From Halovibrio salipaludis (lineage in GTDB: Bacteria > Pseudomonadota > Gammaproteobacteria > Pseudomonadales > Oleiphilaceae), in the NCBI RefSeq assembly GCF_002286965.1, contig NZ_NSKD01000013.1, positions 1 through 35,835 on the forward strand: a stretch of 35,835 nt of DNA, given 5' to 3'. Both the position numbers and the translations under genes were made by a program. Under the pieces are notes generated by a model, which worked only from the letters and a program-made list of their open reading frames with translations, was not told the origin of the DNA and did no database searches. Below, in pieces: positions 9,607 to 19,149 of this stretch; position 1 is the first letter of the stretch; every line of letters begins with the position of its first letter.

Positions 9607-10935
9607 ATGGCTAAACAGGGACCGGCATCCGCTAAGGGACAGGGCCTCTCGGAACTCTATTCGAGGCTCAAGTTCGTTGTGATCGCGATCCTGGTCTACC
9701 GGATCGGCGCCCACATCCCGGTCCCGGGCATTAACCCGGATCGGCTGGCGGCAATGTTTGAACAGCAGCAGGGCACCATCCTGGGCATGTTCAACATGTT
9801 CTCAGGGGGTGCCCTTGAGCGCATGAGTATCCTGGCGCTGGGCATCATGCCCTACATCTCCGCCGCGATCATCATGCAGCTCATGACGGCGGTCAGTCCG
9901 CAGCTGGAGCAGCTCAAGAAGGAAGGCGAATCCGGGCGCAAGAAGATCAGCCAGTACACACGGTACGGTACCGTTGGTCTGGCGTTCGTGCAGGGGCTGG
10001 GGATCTCCGTGGGGCTTGCGTCCCAGGGAGTGACCTTCTCCAGCGGGCTCGACTTCTATTTCATAGCGGTCGTGTCCTTTGTCTGTGGCGCTGTTTTCCT
10101 GATGTGGCTTGGTGAGCAGATCACTGAGCGCGGCATCGGCAACGGCATCTCGCTGCTGATCTTCGCCGGTATCGTCGCAGGCCTTCCGGGGGCCATCGGT
10201 CAGACGCTGGAGCAGGCCCGCAGTGGCGAGATGAGTCTGCTGCTGGTCTTCGGTGTCGGTGCCATGGCCATTGCCGTGGTTGGGTTCATCGTTTTCATGG
10301 AGCGCGGTCAGCGCCGGATCACGGTGAATTACGCCAAGCGCCAGCAGGGGCGCCGTGTCTACGCCCAGCAGCAGAGTCATCTGCCGCTGAAGGTGAACAT
10401 GGCTGGCGTTATTCCGGCGATCTTTGCGTCGTCGATACTGCTGTTTCCGGCATCGCTCGGTCAGTGGTTCGGTCAGTCCGAAGGCATGGAGTGGCTGGGC
10501 GATCTGTCCCAGATCCTGGGGCCGAACCAGCCTCTGTACATCCTGCTGTTTGCAGCTGCAGTGATCTTTTTCTGCTTCTTCTATACAGCACTGATGTACA
10601 ACCCGCGGGAGGTTGCGGACAACCTCAAGAAGTCCGGCGCCTTCATCCCCGGGATCCGGCCCGGTGAGCAGACCGCGAAGTACATTGACGGGGTGCTCAC
10701 ACGTCTGACGATCTTCGGGGCGCTGTACATCGCGGCGGTGTCGATCATGCCCCAGTTCCTGACGGTATTCGGCAATGTGCCGTTCTACCTCGGGGGTACG
10801 TCACTGCTGATCGTCGTAGTAGTGGTCATGGATTTCATGTCACAGGTTCAGGCGCATCTGATGTCGCACCAGTACGAATCCGTGATGAAGAAGTCCAACC
10901 TCAAGAATCACGGACGCAGCGGCATGTTCCGCTGA
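9607..10935 (+). CDS. secY: Preprotein translocase subunit SecY
   Basis: 442 residues (E. coli 443) with ten hydrophobic segments; the central pore-forming subunit of the SecYEG channel in the inner membrane, also needed to export the pilus proteins encoded downstream. Typical runs are [51 protein letters not shown] and [18 protein letters not shown]. The cytoplasmic loop before the last helices carries [20 protein letters not shown]. The C-terminus [15 protein letters not shown] is basic. Standard position between L15 and L36. Confidence 0.98.
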   Translation: MAKQGPASAKGQGLSELYSRLKFVVIAILVYRIGAHIPVPGINPDRLAAMFEQQQGTILGMFNMFSGGALERMSILALGIMPYISAAIIMQLMTAVSPQLEQLKKEGESGRKKISQYTRYGTVGLAFVQGLGISVGLASQGVTFSSGLDFYFIAVVSFVCGAVFLMWLGEQITERGIGNGISLLIFAGIVAGLPGAIGQTLEQARSGEMSLLLVFGVGAMAIAVVGFIVFMERGQRRITVNYAKRQQGRRVYAQQQSHLPLKVNMAGVIPAIFASSILLFPASLGQWFGQSEGMEWLGDLSQILGPNQPLYILLFAAAVIFFCFFYTALMYNPREVADNLKKSGAFIPGIRPGEQTAKYIDGVLTRLTIFGALYIAAVSIMPQFLTVFGNVPFYLGGTSLLIVVVVVMDFMSQVQAHLMSHQYESVMKKSNLKNHGRSGMFR

Positions 10936-10951
10936 TCAACGGGAGACTGAA

Positions 10952-11065
10952 ATGAAAGTACGTGCATCGGTGAAGAAAATCTGCCGAAACTGCAAAATCA
11001 TTCGTCGCAATGGCTCGATCCGGGTCATCTGCACCGAGCCCCGTCACAAGCAACGCCAGGGGTGA
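10952..11065 (+). CDS. rpmJ: 50S ribosomal protein L36 (zinc-binding form)
   Basis: A 37-residue protein easily missed by size cut-offs. It reads [19 protein letters not shown], then [18 protein letters not shown], an L36 with the zinc ligands C11, C14, C27 and H32. It is one residue shorter than E. coli L36 just before the final basic segment. GGGAGACTGA provides a ribosome-binding site 16 bases after the secY stop. It ends the spc transcript group; a fresh promoter follows for the alpha operon. Confidence 0.95.
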   Translation: MKVRASVKKICRNCKIIRRNGSIRVICTEPRHKQRQG

Positions 11066-11085
11066 GGCGGTAACAGGGGCGGTTG

Positions 11086-11114
11086 TTGATATCTGCCGAT
11101 TCAGGCGCTATCAT
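11086..11114 (+). promoter_or_regulatory. Sigma-70 promoter of the alpha operon
   Basis: TTGATA (11086-11091) and TATCAT (11109-11114) are separated by exactly 17 bases. Transcription should begin near 11121, giving a leader of about 52 bases to the rpsM ATG. In E. coli the longer leader folds into the S4-binding pseudoknot; too little sequence remains here for that structure. Confidence 0.75.
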
Positions 11115-11172
11115 TCCGCACCTTTTGTGACGGTAACGTAAACAGCAAAGCTTTGAATGCGGAGTGAAGTGA

Positions 11173-11529
11173 ATGGCACGTATAGCCGGTGTCAACATAC
11201 CCGAGAATAAACATGCCGCGGTTTCGTTGACCTATATCTTCGGGATCGGCCATACCACGGCAGGTCAGCTTTGCGACGCGACGGGCATCCCCCGGAACAC
11301 GAAGGTTGGCGAGCTTTCCGATGAACAGGTGGATAACCTGCGCACGGAAGTTGGCAAACTCTCGGTCGAGGGTGACCTGCGTCGTGAGGTTCAGATGAAC
11401 ATCAAGCGGTTGCGGGACCTGGGCTGCTATCGCGGCCTGCGGCATCGCCATGGTCTTCCGGTTCGCGGTCAGCGGACCAAGACCAATGCGCGGACCCGCA
11501 AGGGCCCCCGTAAACCGATTCGTAAATAA
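11173..11529 (+). CDS. rpsM: 30S ribosomal protein S13
   Basis: 118 residues (E. coli 118). S13 contacts the 50S subunit and P-site tRNA. It begins [20 protein letters not shown] and contains [19 protein letters not shown] and the signature [20 protein letters not shown]. The basic tail [12 protein letters not shown] reaches the P site. First gene behind the alpha promoter. Confidence 0.98.
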   Translation: MARIAGVNIPENKHAAVSLTYIFGIGHTTAGQLCDATGIPRNTKVGELSDEQVDNLRTEVGKLSVEGDLRREVQMNIKRLRDLGCYRGLRHRHGLPVRGQRTKTNARTRKGPRKPIRK

Positions 11530-11542
11530 CAGGTAGGTAAAA

Positions 11543-11932
11543 ATGGCAAAGCCAGGTACACGTACCCGTAAAAAGGTGAAAAAGTCAGTTGTTGACGGCG
11601 TGGCCCATATCCACGCGTCGTTCAACAACACCATCGTGACCCTGTCCGATCGCCAGGGCAACGTCCTTTCCTGGGCGACTGCCGGCGGTTCTGGATTCCG
11701 CGGTTCACGAAAGAGTACACCTTTTGCTGCGCAGGTAGCAGCTGAAAGGGCCGGTAACGCGGCCGCTGAATACGGTCTTAAAAACCTGGACGTAATGGTC
11801 AAGGGTCCCGGACCCGGCCGGGAATCCGCGGTTCGCGCTCTCAATGCGGTAGGTTTCAAGATCACCAACATCGAGGACGCGACACCCATCCCGCACAATG
11901 GCTGTCGTCCGCCGAAAAAGCGCCGCGTGTAA
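11543..11932 (+). CDS. rpsK: 30S ribosomal protein S11
   Basis: 129 residues (E. coli 129). S11 forms part of the platform near the E-site codon. The core [39 protein letters not shown] and the C-terminal [14 protein letters not shown] identify it. The Asn-Gly in PHNGC corresponds to the site converted to isoaspartate in E. coli S11. Confidence 0.98.
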   Translation: MAKPGTRTRKKVKKSVVDGVAHIHASFNNTIVTLSDRQGNVLSWATAGGSGFRGSRKSTPFAAQVAAERAGNAAAEYGLKNLDVMVKGPGPGRESAVRALNAVGFKITNIEDATPIPHNGCRPPKKRRV

Positions 11933-11950
11933 TCAAGGAGACAGCGATTT

Positions 11951-12571
11951 ATGGCACGTTACATTGGTCCGAAATGTAAACTGTCTCGCCGCGAGGGGAC
12001 AGATCTATTCCTGAAGAGCGGGGTCCGGGCGCTCGAAAGCAAGTGCAACGTCGATCAGGCGCCAGGTCAGCATGGCGCACGGCGTACCCGGGTTTCCGAG
12101 TACGGAACCCAGCTTCGGGAAAAGCAGAAAGTACGCCGTATGTACGGTGTGCTGGAGAAACAGTTCCGGAACTACTATCAGGAAGCAGCTCGCCGCAAGG
12201 GTTCAACCGGTGAGAACCTGCTTCAGCTGCTGGAGTGCCGGCTCGATAACGTGGTCTACCGCATGGGCTTCGGCGCCACACGTGCTGAAGCACGGCAGCT
12301 GGTTTCCCACAAGGCGCTGCAGGTCAATGGCCGCACCGTCAATGTGGCCTCCTACCAGGTGCAGCCCGGTGATGAGGTCCGCGTACGGGAGAAGGCTCAG
12401 AATCAGCTCCGTATCCGCAATGCGTTGGAGCTGGCCAACAGTCGTGCGGCCATCGAGTGGGTCGACGTCGACGCCAACAAGCTCGTGGGAACCTTCCGGT
12501 CCCGTCCGGAGCGCAGCGATATCTCTGCGGACATCAACGAGAGCTTGATCGTCGAGCTTTACTCCAAGTAA
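11951..12571 (+). CDS. rpsD: 30S ribosomal protein S4
   Basis: 206 residues (E. coli 206). S4 nucleates 30S assembly and influences accuracy. It starts [20 protein letters not shown] and contains the S4 RNA-binding domain at about residues 95-160 ([40 protein letters not shown]). It represses its operon in E. coli through a leader pseudoknot not evident here. Ends [10 protein letters not shown], typical for the family. Confidence 0.98.
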   Translation: MARYIGPKCKLSRREGTDLFLKSGVRALESKCNVDQAPGQHGARRTRVSEYGTQLREKQKVRRMYGVLEKQFRNYYQEAARRKGSTGENLLQLLECRLDNVVYRMGFGATRAEARQLVSHKALQVNGRTVNVASYQVQPGDEVRVREKAQNQLRIRNALELANSRAAIEWVDVDANKLVGTFRSRPERSDISADINESLIVELYSK

Positions 12572-12595
12572 CGCACAGCGAAATAGGGGCGTCCA

Positions 12596-13597
12596 ATGCA
12601 GCGTTCAGCTACCGAATTTCTGACTCCTCGCAGCATCAATGTCGAGGAGCAGACCCAAACCCACGCCCGCGTGGTTCTGGAGCCTCTGGAGCGGGGCTTT
12701 GGCCACACGCTGGGTAATGCTCTGCGGCGGATCCTGCTGTCTTCCATGCCCGGGAGTGCAGTAACCGAAGCGCAGATCGATGGAGTGCTGCACGAGTACA
12801 GCGCCATTGAAGGGGTTCAGGAGGATGTCATCGAGATCCTGCTGAACCTCAAGGCGCTGGCCGTTAAGCTCAATGGTCGTGAGCAGGCCGAGCTCTCTCT
12901 TTCCAAGAAGGAAGAAGGGCCGGTCACTGCGGCTGATATCCAGCTTGATCATGACGTTGAGATCGTCAACCCGGATCTGGTGATCTGTCACCTGTCCAAG
13001 GGCGGCGAGCTCAATATGAAGCTGACGGTAAGCTCTGGTCGGGGTTACGAGCCCGCGGATCAGCGCGAGCAGGATGAGGAAAGCCGGGCCATTGGTCGCC
13101 TGCAGATTGACGCGACCTTCAGCCCGATCCGCCGTGTTTCCTACATGGTTGAGAGTGCCCGTGTTGAGCAGCGCACCGACCTGGACAAGCTGATCATCGA
13201 CCTGGATACCAACGGTACCATTGATCCGGAGGAAGCGATCCGGCGGGCCGCCACCATTCTGCAGCAGCAGCTGGCGGTGTTCGTCGATCTGGATCAGGAG
13301 AAAGAGCCGGAGGAATCTCAGGAAGAAGAGGAAGTTGATCCGATCCTGCTGCGTCCTGTGGATGATCTTGAACTGACCGTTCGCTCGGCCAACTGCCTCA
13401 AGGCGGAGAACATCTACTACATTGGCGATCTGATCCAGCGCACTGAAGTTGAACTGCTGAAGACGCCCAATCTCGGCAAGAAATCACTGACCGAGATCAA
13501 GGATGTGCTGGCCTCCCGTGGCCTGTCGCTGGGTATGCGGCTTGAGAACTGGCCGCCGGCGAGTCTGCGCGGTGATGACCGGGTCCTTGGTGGCTGA
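12596..13597 (+). CDS. rpoA: RNA polymerase alpha subunit
   Basis: 333 residues (E. coli 329). The N-terminal dimerisation domain begins near residue 20 ([20 protein letters not shown]) and ends around residue 235. The C-terminal domain, which binds UP elements and activators, covers about residues 250-325 with [20 protein letters not shown] and [20 protein letters not shown]. The linker between them is strongly acidic ([14 protein letters not shown]), more so than in E. coli. The C-terminus extends past the usual ENWPPAS with [10 protein letters not shown]. Confidence 0.98.
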   Translation: MQRSATEFLTPRSINVEEQTQTHARVVLEPLERGFGHTLGNALRRILLSSMPGSAVTEAQIDGVLHEYSAIEGVQEDVIEILLNLKALAVKLNGREQAELSLSKKEEGPVTAADIQLDHDVEIVNPDLVICHLSKGGELNMKLTVSSGRGYEPADQREQDEESRAIGRLQIDATFSPIRRVSYMVESARVEQRTDLDKLIIDLDTNGTIDPEEAIRRAATILQQQLAVFVDLDQEKEPEESQEEEEVDPILLRPVDDLELTVRSANCLKAENIYYIGDLIQRTEVELLKTPNLGKKSLTEIKDVLASRGLSLGMRLENWPPASLRGDDRVLGG

Positions 13598-13635
13598 TCG
13601 CTGAATCGCTGATTTTGATTTAAGGAATTAGAGCA

Positions 13636-14043
13636 ATGCGTCATCGTAAGAGTGGTCGTAAATTAAACCGCAACAGTTCGCACCGGAAGGCCATGTACCG
13701 CAACATGACTGCCTCTCTGGTGGAGCATGAGCTGATCAAGACGACCCTGCCCAAGGCGAAGGAACTTCGCCGTGTGGCGGAGCCGCTGATCACACTCGCC
13801 AAGGAGGACTCGGTGGCGAACCGTCGTCAGGCATTCGCGCGGCTGCGCAATGACCAGGCGGTGACCAAGCTGTTTGAGGAGCTCGGTCCGCGGTTCGAGA
13901 GTCGTCCCGGTGGTTATCTGCGGATTCTCAAATGCGGTCTGCGGGCTGGCGACAACGCGCCCATGGCCTATGTAGAGGTCATCGGTCGTCCGGTTGTCGA
14001 GTACGTGGAAGACGATGAGGATGATGACGACGACGAGGACTGA
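13636..14043 (+). CDS. rplQ: 50S ribosomal protein L17 with acidic tail
   Basis: 135 residues (E. coli 127). L17 lies near the peptide tunnel exit. The body is standard: [40 protein letters not shown] and [20 protein letters not shown]. The extra length is a C-terminal run of almost only aspartate and glutamate after EYV (residues 122-135). That is odd for a protein bound to rRNA. A terminator follows, closing the alpha operon. Confidence 0.97.
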   Translation: MRHRKSGRKLNRNSSHRKAMYRNMTASLVEHELIKTTLPKAKELRRVAEPLITLAKEDSVANRRQAFARLRNDQAVTKLFEELGPRFESRPGGYLRILKCGLRAGDNAPMAYVEVIGRPVVEYVEDDEDDDDDED

Positions 14044-14054
14044 GAGCCTCGCGT

Positions 14055-14079
14055 CACCGCCTGATCACTTCGGGCGGTG
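14055..14079 (+). other. Hairpin just after rplQ
   Basis: CACCGCC (14055-14061) pairs with GGCGGTG (14073-14079) across an 11-base loop. It is not followed by a T-run, so it may stabilise the mRNA end rather than terminate. The real terminator lies 10 bases further on. Confidence 0.45.
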
Positions 14080-14088
14080 CCTCATTAG

Positions 14089-14115
14089 AAGCCGGACCCT
14101 GTGTCCGGCTTTTTT
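14089..14115 (+). terminator. Intrinsic terminator of the alpha operon
   Basis: AGCCGGAC (14090-14097) and GTCCGGCT (14103-14110) form an 8-bp GC-rich stem, extended by an A-T pair, with a 5-base loop and six T residues (14110-14115). It lies 9 bases before the uvrA stop codon on the other strand. Confidence 0.9.
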
Positions 14116-14123
14116 ATGCGCAG

Positions 14124-16961
14124 CTACTGGCTGCGGGCCTCGGGAAGATAATTAGCCAGGTATTGGCCCGTGTGCGAGTCACGCTCCCTGGCGACTGTCT
14201 CAGGAGTGCCTTCCGCCACCAGGCGTCCGCCGCCATCTCCACCTTCCGGTCCAAGGTCGACCAGCCAGTCCGCGGTCTTGATGACATCCAGGTTATGTTC
14301 GATCACCACCACGGTGTTGCCGTGGTCCCTCAGGGTGTGCAGTACATCCAGCAGCTGCTGGATATCGTGGAAGTGCAGACCGGTTGTGGGTTCGTCGAGG
14401 ATGTAAAGTGTGTTGCCCGTGTCCCGCTTGGACAGTTCCCGTGCCAGCTTGACCCGTTGTGCCTCGCCTCCTGACAGGGTTACGGCGTTCTGGCCAAGCT
14501 TCACGTAGGACAGACCTACTTCCATCAGTGTCTGGAGGCGCCGGGCCAGGAAGGGCACGGAGTCGAAGAACTCGCGCGCTTCCTCAATGGTCATGGAGAG
14601 CACCTCATGGATGGTCTTTCCCTTGTAGGTGATTTCAAGGGTTTCCCGGTTGTAGCGCTGGCCCTGGCAGACATCGCAGGGCACGTAGATGTCGGGCAGG
14701 AAGTGCATCTCGACCTTGATCTCGCCGTCACCCTGGCAGGCCTCGCAGCGCCCACCCTTGACGTTGAAGCTGAACCGGCCCGGTTTGTAGCCGCGCGAGC
14801 GGGCCTCCTGGGTTCCCGCGAACAGCTCGCGGATGGGCGTGAAAAGTCCGGTATAGGTGGCCGGGTTGGAGCGTGGCGTGCGCCCGATGGGACTCTGGTC
14901 AATGTCGATGACACGATCCAGGCTTTCCAGCCCTTCAATGCGTTCGTGGGGCTCCGGCGTAAGCGTTGTGGCATTGTTGAGCTGCCTTGCTGCGGCCGGA
15001 TAGAGCGTGCTGTTGATCAGTGTGGATTTGCCGGAGCCTGATACGCCAGTGACGCAGGTCATCAGCCCCACAGGGATGCGCACTTCGTCGCCCTGGAGGT
15101 TGTGGCCGGTAGCGCCCGTTACGGTGATCCAATGCTCGCCGGGGGTGGTGCGCTGTGCGGGAATGGCGATCCGGCGCTGGCCGGTGAGATACTGGCCCGT
15201 GATGGATTCCGGTTCGGCCGCGATGGCGTCGGCGGTGCCCTCGGCCATGATCCGGCCGCCATGGATTCCGGCGCCCGGGCCAATGTCCACAATGTGGTCG
15301 GCGGCACGGATGGCATCCTCGTCGTGTTCCACCACGATCACTGTATTGCCCATGTCCCGCAGCCGCTTGAGAGTGCCCAGGAGCCGCTCGTTGTCGCGCT
15401 GGTGAAGCCCGATAGAGGGCTCGTCCAGGACGTACATCACCCCCACGAGTCCGGCCCCGATCTGGCTGGCGAGCCGGATCCGCTGGGCCTCCCCTCCGGA
15501 GAGGGTATCGGCGCTGCGTTCGAGGGTCAGGTAGCCCAGGCCCACGTTGACCAGGAATTCAAGGCGCTTGCGGATCTCGTTGAGAATGGTCTCGGCGATC
15601 TGGCCACGCCAACCAGGAAGGGTGATGGACTGGGCGTTGTCGAATGCATGGGCAATGGAAAGGCGCGCCATTGCGGGAAGCGTCCAGTCGCCAATGAACA
15701 CGTTTCGGGCCACCTCATTCAGACGTGAGCCGCGGCAGTCCGGACAGGGGCGTGAGTTCAGTGAACGGGCGAGTTCGTCGCGTACCGTCTGGGAATCCGT
15801 CTCCCGGTAACGCCGTTCGAGGTTGGGGATCACTCCCTCAAAGGGGTGCTCACGGTCCACCGCCTGACCCCGGGAGTTCACATACCGGAAGGTGATCGCT
15901 TTATCGCCGGTGCCGTGCAGTACGGTGTTCTGGAACCACTCCGGAAGCTGCTGCCAGGGGGTGTCGAGGTCGCAACCGTAATGGGAGGCGACGCTTTCGA
16001 GCATCTGGAAGTAGTAGACCGAGCGCCGGTCCCAGCCCCGTATGGCACCTTCGGCCAGCGTGAGCTCGGGGTTGCGGATCAGTCGTTGCGGGTCAAAGAA
16101 CTGGTCAACGCCCAGCCCGTCACAGGTGGGGCAGGCGCCTGCCGGGTTGTTGAACGAGAAGGTCCGGGGCTCGGGGGCGCTGATGGAGTAACCGCACTGG
16201 GGGCAGGCATGGCGTGCCGAGAAAACCAGCTCCTCCATTCCATCGTCATCCATGGAGGCTACCCGCGCAGTCTCATCCGCCAGCGCCAGCGCGGTCTCGA
16301 AGGATTCGGCGAGGCGCTGCTGCAGTCCATCCCGGATCCGGAAGCGGTCCACCACCACCTCAATGCTGTGTTTGCGTTTGGCGTCCAGTGAGGGGAGGTC
16401 GTCGATGTCGTACACTTTCCCGTCAATACGCAGCCGTATGAACCCCTGGCTGCGCATCTCATCCAGCACCTGCTGGTGTTCGCCCCGGCGCTCGCGGATC
16501 AGCGGCGCCAGAATCATCATGCGGCTGCCCTCGGGCAGGGCCAGAACCTGGTCCACCATCTGGCTCACCGTCTGGGCGGCCAGTGGTTCATCGTGCAACG
16601 GGCAGTGTGGTTCGCCGGCGCGGGCGAACAGCAGGCGCAGGTAGTCGTGGATCTCGGTGATGGTGCCAACCGTGGAGCGCGGGTTGTGCGAGGTCGATTT
16701 CTGTTCGATGGAAATGGCCGGCGACAGCCCCTCGATATGGTCCACATCCGGCTTTTCCATCATGGAAAGAAACTGGCGGGCGTAGGTTGAGAGGGATTCC
16801 ACGTAGCGCCGCTGCCCCTCCGCGTAGAGGGTGTCAAAGGCCAGTGATGACTTGCCGGAGCCGGAAAGCCCCGTGATCACCACCAGCTGGTTCCTGGGAA
16901 TATCCAGATCCACCGATGCCAGATTGTGGGTGCGTGCACCCCGGATACGGATGTGATTCAT
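14124..16961 (-). CDS. uvrA: Excinuclease ABC subunit A
   Basis: 945 residues from the ATG at 16961 (E. coli 940). The frame is open for 26 more codons upstream (to 17039), but [20 protein letters not shown] is the family N-terminus and GGAG lies about 7 bases before it. UvrA is the dimeric ATPase that finds bulky DNA lesions and loads UvrB. First Walker A is GLSGSGKSS (residues 31-39), second [10 protein letters not shown]; two ABC signatures LSGGEAQR; Walker B motifs [11 protein letters not shown] and [11 protein letters not shown]. Zinc modules are visible (CPQCGYS with [16 protein letters not shown] with CDVCQG). The UvrB-contact stretch [20 protein letters not shown] is present. It converges on rplQ. 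No LexA box is seen upstream. Confidence 0.98.
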   Translation of the reverse strand: MNHIRIRGARTHNLASVDLDIPRNQLVVITGLSGSGKSSLAFDTLYAEGQRRYVESLSTYARQFLSMMEKPDVDHIEGLSPAISIEQKSTSHNPRSTVGTITEIHDYLRLLFARAGEPHCPLHDEPLAAQTVSQMVDQVLALPEGSRMMILAPLIRERRGEHQQVLDEMRSQGFIRLRIDGKVYDIDDLPSLDAKRKHSIEVVVDRFRIRDGLQQRLAESFETALALADETARVASMDDDGMEELVFSARHACPQCGYSISAPEPRTFSFNNPAGACPTCDGLGVDQFFDPQRLIRNPELTLAEGAIRGWDRRSVYYFQMLESVASHYGCDLDTPWQQLPEWFQNTVLHGTGDKAITFRYVNSRGQAVDREHPFEGVIPNLERRYRETDSQTVRDELARSLNSRPCPDCRGSRLNEVARNVFIGDWTLPAMARLSIAHAFDNAQSITLPGWRGQIAETILNEIRKRLEFLVNVGLGYLTLERSADTLSGGEAQRIRLASQIGAGLVGVMYVLDEPSIGLHQRDNERLLGTLKRLRDMGNTVIVVEHDEDAIRAADHIVDIGPGAGIHGGRIMAEGTADAIAAEPESITGQYLTGQRRIAIPAQRTTPGEHWITVTGATGHNLQGDEVRIPVGLMTCVTGVSGSGKSTLINSTLYPAAARQLNNATTLTPEPHERIEGLESLDRVIDIDQSPIGRTPRSNPATYTGLFTPIRELFAGTQEARSRGYKPGRFSFNVKGGRCEACQGDGEIKVEMHFLPDIYVPCDVCQGQRYNRETLEITYKGKTIHEVLSMTIEEAREFFDSVPFLARRLQTLMEVGLSYVKLGQNAVTLSGGEAQRVKLARELSKRDTGNTLYILDEPTTGLHFHDIQQLLDVLHTLRDHGNTVVVIEHNLDVIKTADWLVDLGPEGGDGGGRLVAEGTPETVARERDSHTGQYLANYLPEARSQ

Positions 16962-16989
16962 GCTGCTCCAATGGCTGGGCAAAACGACC

Positions 16990-16995
16990 ATTATA
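16990..16995 (-). promoter_or_regulatory. Possible uvrA -10 element
   Basis: On the minus strand a perfect TATAAT lies at 16995-16990, 29 bases before the uvrA ATG, but there is no good -35 at 16-18 bases upstream (best TATGGC). It may be activator-dependent or fortuitous. Confidence 0.35.
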
Positions 16996-17058
16996 GGGCT
17001 TACTGGCACACCGCCATAGACGGATTGATCTGGATCCATGAGTGAGTCGTCAGCGCTG

Positions 17059-17067
17059 TGCTAAGAT
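17059..17067 (+). promoter_or_regulatory. Possible extended -10 promoter of the yajR-type gene
   Basis: TGC-TAAGAT is an extended -10 element that would start transcription near 17074, 20 bases before the ATG. The -35 region (TGAGTG) is poor, as is common for extended -10 promoters. Position upstream of a GGAGG ribosome-binding site (17082-17086) supports it. Confidence 0.4.
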
Positions 17068-17093
17068 GACGCCGCTTTTCCGGAGGATTCCTG

Positions 17094-18455
17094 ATGAACG
17101 CCACTGAAAAACGCGCCATCGCGGCTCTGGCAACGGTCTACGGCTCCCGCATGCTGGGTCTGTTCATGATCCTGCCGGTGTTTGTGCTGCTGGGGCGGGA
17201 CCTGCAGGGCGCAAGCCCGGCGCTGCTGGGTGTGGCGCTCGGGGCCTATGGACTCTCCCAGGCGCTGCTGCAGATCCCCTTTGGCATGCTTTCAGATCGT
17301 TTCGGGCGCAAGCCGCTGATTCAGGTCGGGCTTGTGCTGTTTGCCGTCGGCAGTCTGCTGGCGGGGTGGTCGGATTCCATCCAGGGGGTCATTGCCGGGC
17401 GCATTCTGCAGGGCTCAGGCGCTATTGCCAGTGTACTCATGGCGCTGGCCAGTGACCTTACCCGCGAGGAAAACCGCACCAAAGGTATGGCCACCATCGG
17501 GCTGTCCATTGGTATGGCTTTTGCGCTGTCGCTGGTGCTGGGGCCCATGGTGGGGGATGCCTACGGGCTCACCGGGATTTTCCTGCTGACGGCGGTGCTT
17601 GCGGGTATCGGCATGGTTCTGGTGGCAACCATCGTGCCCACGCCTGAGACGCGTACCCACCAGCCGGATGCGCTGCCGGCCCGGGACCAGCTTCGCCAGG
17701 TGCTTACATCGGGCCGGCTGCTGCGCCTGGATGGCGGTATCTTCGTGCTGCACCTGACGCTGACCGCCCTGTTCCTGATCGTGCCGCTGACGCTGGAGGA
17801 ACTGGGGCTGGGCACCAACCAGCACTGGTGGGTGTACCTCTCGGTGATGGGCGCTGGCTTTGTGGCGATGCTGCCGCTGCTGATCATTGGTGAGAAGAAG
17901 CGCCGTCTCAAGCAGGTGATGACGGTGGCGGTGGCGCTGCTCGGGGTGGCCGTGGCGCTGATGGGCATCGGCTGGGAGCGGATCGCCGGATTCTGGGTGG
18001 TGCTGTTCATCTTTTTCACCGGCTTCAATCTGCTGGAGGCACTGCTGCCCTCGCTGATCAGCAAGGAGGCGCCCGCGGCCGGCAAGGGCTCGGCCATGGG
18101 CGTCTATTCCACCAGCCAGTTCATGGGCTCCTTTGTGGGCGGTGCGCTCGGTGGTTGGCTCTCTGGTTTCGCCGGTGCCAGCGGTGTTATTGTTCTCATT
18201 CTGCTGGCCATAGCGGTCTGGCTCGGCCTGGTTGTCACCATGGCGCCGCCACGCTACGCCACCAGTCTGGCGTTGCAGCTCACCGAGGAGCACACCCAGG
18301 ATCCGCGCACCATGCGCGAGGCGTTTCTGGCCATTCCGGGGGTGGATGATGCCGTGGTGCTTGCCGGCAGCGGGGAGGCCTGGCTCAAGGTGGATCGCCA
18401 GCAGTTCAGCGAAGAATCCCTGTGGCGTCTCCCCTTTGTGGCGCGGCAGATCTGA
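17094..18455 (+). CDS. yajR: YajR-like major facilitator superfamily transporter
   Basis: 453 residues (E. coli YajR 454). Twelve hydrophobic segments occupy about residues 10-385. The MFS motif A loop is GMLSDRFGRKPLIQVGL, and LQGSGAIASVLMALASDLTR resembles YajR closely, as do LLEALLPSLISKEAPAAGKG and MGVYSTSQFMGS. After the last helix a soluble domain of about 60 residues follows (TMREAFLAIPGVDDAVVLAG to the end), matching the ferredoxin-like YAM domain that marks YajR. The substrate is unknown; a drug/proton antiporter is inferred from the family. It sits between divergent uvrA and co-directional ssb, start ATG after GGAGG. Confidence 0.88.
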   Translation: MNATEKRAIAALATVYGSRMLGLFMILPVFVLLGRDLQGASPALLGVALGAYGLSQALLQIPFGMLSDRFGRKPLIQVGLVLFAVGSLLAGWSDSIQGVIAGRILQGSGAIASVLMALASDLTREENRTKGMATIGLSIGMAFALSLVLGPMVGDAYGLTGIFLLTAVLAGIGMVLVATIVPTPETRTHQPDALPARDQLRQVLTSGRLLRLDGGIFVLHLTLTALFLIVPLTLEELGLGTNQHWWVYLSVMGAGFVAMLPLLIIGEKKRRLKQVMTVAVALLGVAVALMGIGWERIAGFWVVLFIFFTGFNLLEALLPSLISKEAPAAGKGSAMGVYSTSQFMGSFVGGALGGWLSGFAGASGVIVLILLAIAVWLGLVVTMAPPRYATSLALQLTEEHTQDPRTMREAFLAIPGVDDAVVLAGSGEAWLKVDRQQFSEESLWRLPFVARQI

Positions 18456-18525
18456 GTAAGGAAGCCACGGGACGGTTTCCGTCAACGCATAACAGCGAAT
18501 AAAGAGAAAGGAACAGGAGCAGAAC

Positions 18526-19029
18526 ATGGCGAGAGGCGTAAACAAGGTCATCCTGATCGGCAACCTGGGCGCGGATCCCGAGACCCGGTACACGGCCAAT
18601 GGCAACCCGGTCACCAATCTCAGGCTGGCAACGGACGAGAGCTACAAGGACCGCAACACCGGCCAGATGGTGCCGCGCACGGAATGGCACCGCATCGTCA
18701 TGTTCGGCAAGATCGCGGAAGTGGCCGGCCAGTACCTGCGCAAGGGCTCCAAGGTCTACATCGAAGGCCGCCTGCAGACCAACAAGTGGCAGGACCAGAG
18801 CGGTCAGGACCGTTACACCACCGAGATCATCGTCGACATCAACGGCCAGATGCAGATGCTCGACAGCCGTGGCGGTGACAGTGCCGGGACCGGAGGCGGC
18901 GCGCCGGGTGCTGCACAGGGTGGTGCGCCCCAGGGAGGCGGTGGCTACGCGCCCCAGGGCGGTGACCAGAATCAGGGGACCGGCATGCCGGATCCTGTTG
19001 ACGACTTTGATGACGACATTCCCTTCTAG
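18526..19029 (+). CDS. ssb: Single-stranded DNA-binding protein
   Basis: 167 residues. The OB fold covers about residues 1-112 ([60 protein letters not shown]). It is followed by a glycine/glutamine-rich linker and the acidic tip DDFDDDIPF that recruits RecO, PriA, exonuclease I and other partners. The ribosome-binding site AGGAG lies 7 bases before the ATG. The 70 bases upstream contain a small GACGG-TTT-CCGTC hairpin but no convincing promoter or LexA box, so it may be read through from the transporter gene. No terminator is seen before the pilus operon. Confidence 0.98.
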   Translation: MARGVNKVILIGNLGADPETRYTANGNPVTNLRLATDESYKDRNTGQMVPRTEWHRIVMFGKIAEVAGQYLRKGSKVYIEGRLQTNKWQDQSGQDRYTTEIIVDINGQMQMLDSRGGDSAGTGGGAPGAAQGGAPQGGGGYAPQGGDQNQGTGMPDPVDDFDDDIPF

Positions 19030-19083
19030 GAGACTTCTGCCAGCAAGTCCCAGTACTGTGTTAAAAGACGTGGATAACCATCT

Positions 19084-19102
19084 GAACAGCGTGAATCTGT
19101 TC
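19084..19102. promoter_or_regulatory. Operator-like palindrome upstream of the MSHA operon
   Basis: GAACAG (19084-19089) and CTGTTC (19097-19102) are perfect inverted copies separated by 7 bases. The dyad occupies the place where the -35 element of the TATACT box at 19114-19119 would be. This is a typical arrangement for an activator or repressor site, but a chance 6+6 palindrome is possible. The regulator is unknown. Confidence 0.4.
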
Positions 19103-19113
19103 GAATCCTGAAC

Positions 19114-19119
19114 TATACT
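19114..19119 (+). promoter_or_regulatory. Possible -10 element of the MSHA operon
   Basis: TATACT matches the -10 consensus at 5 of 6 positions and lies 31 bases before the first pilus gene. No recognisable -35 exists at the right distance (GTGAAT at 17 bases); the palindrome at 19084-19102 lies there instead. Confidence 0.4.
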
Positions 19120-19149
19120 CGCGACACGTATTGGCACTCCCACTGTTCC

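Noticed and set aside
17056-17071. LexA half-site CTGTGCTAAGATGACG between uvrA and yajR
   Set aside because: The left half CTGT is present but the right half is GACG rather than ACAG; the same bases are better read as an extended -10.
19132-19146. Sigma-54-like promoter (TGGCAC) just before mshI
   Set aside because: Ten bases after the GG the essential GC of the -12 element is GT, and the box lies too close to the start codon and downstream of the TATACT element.
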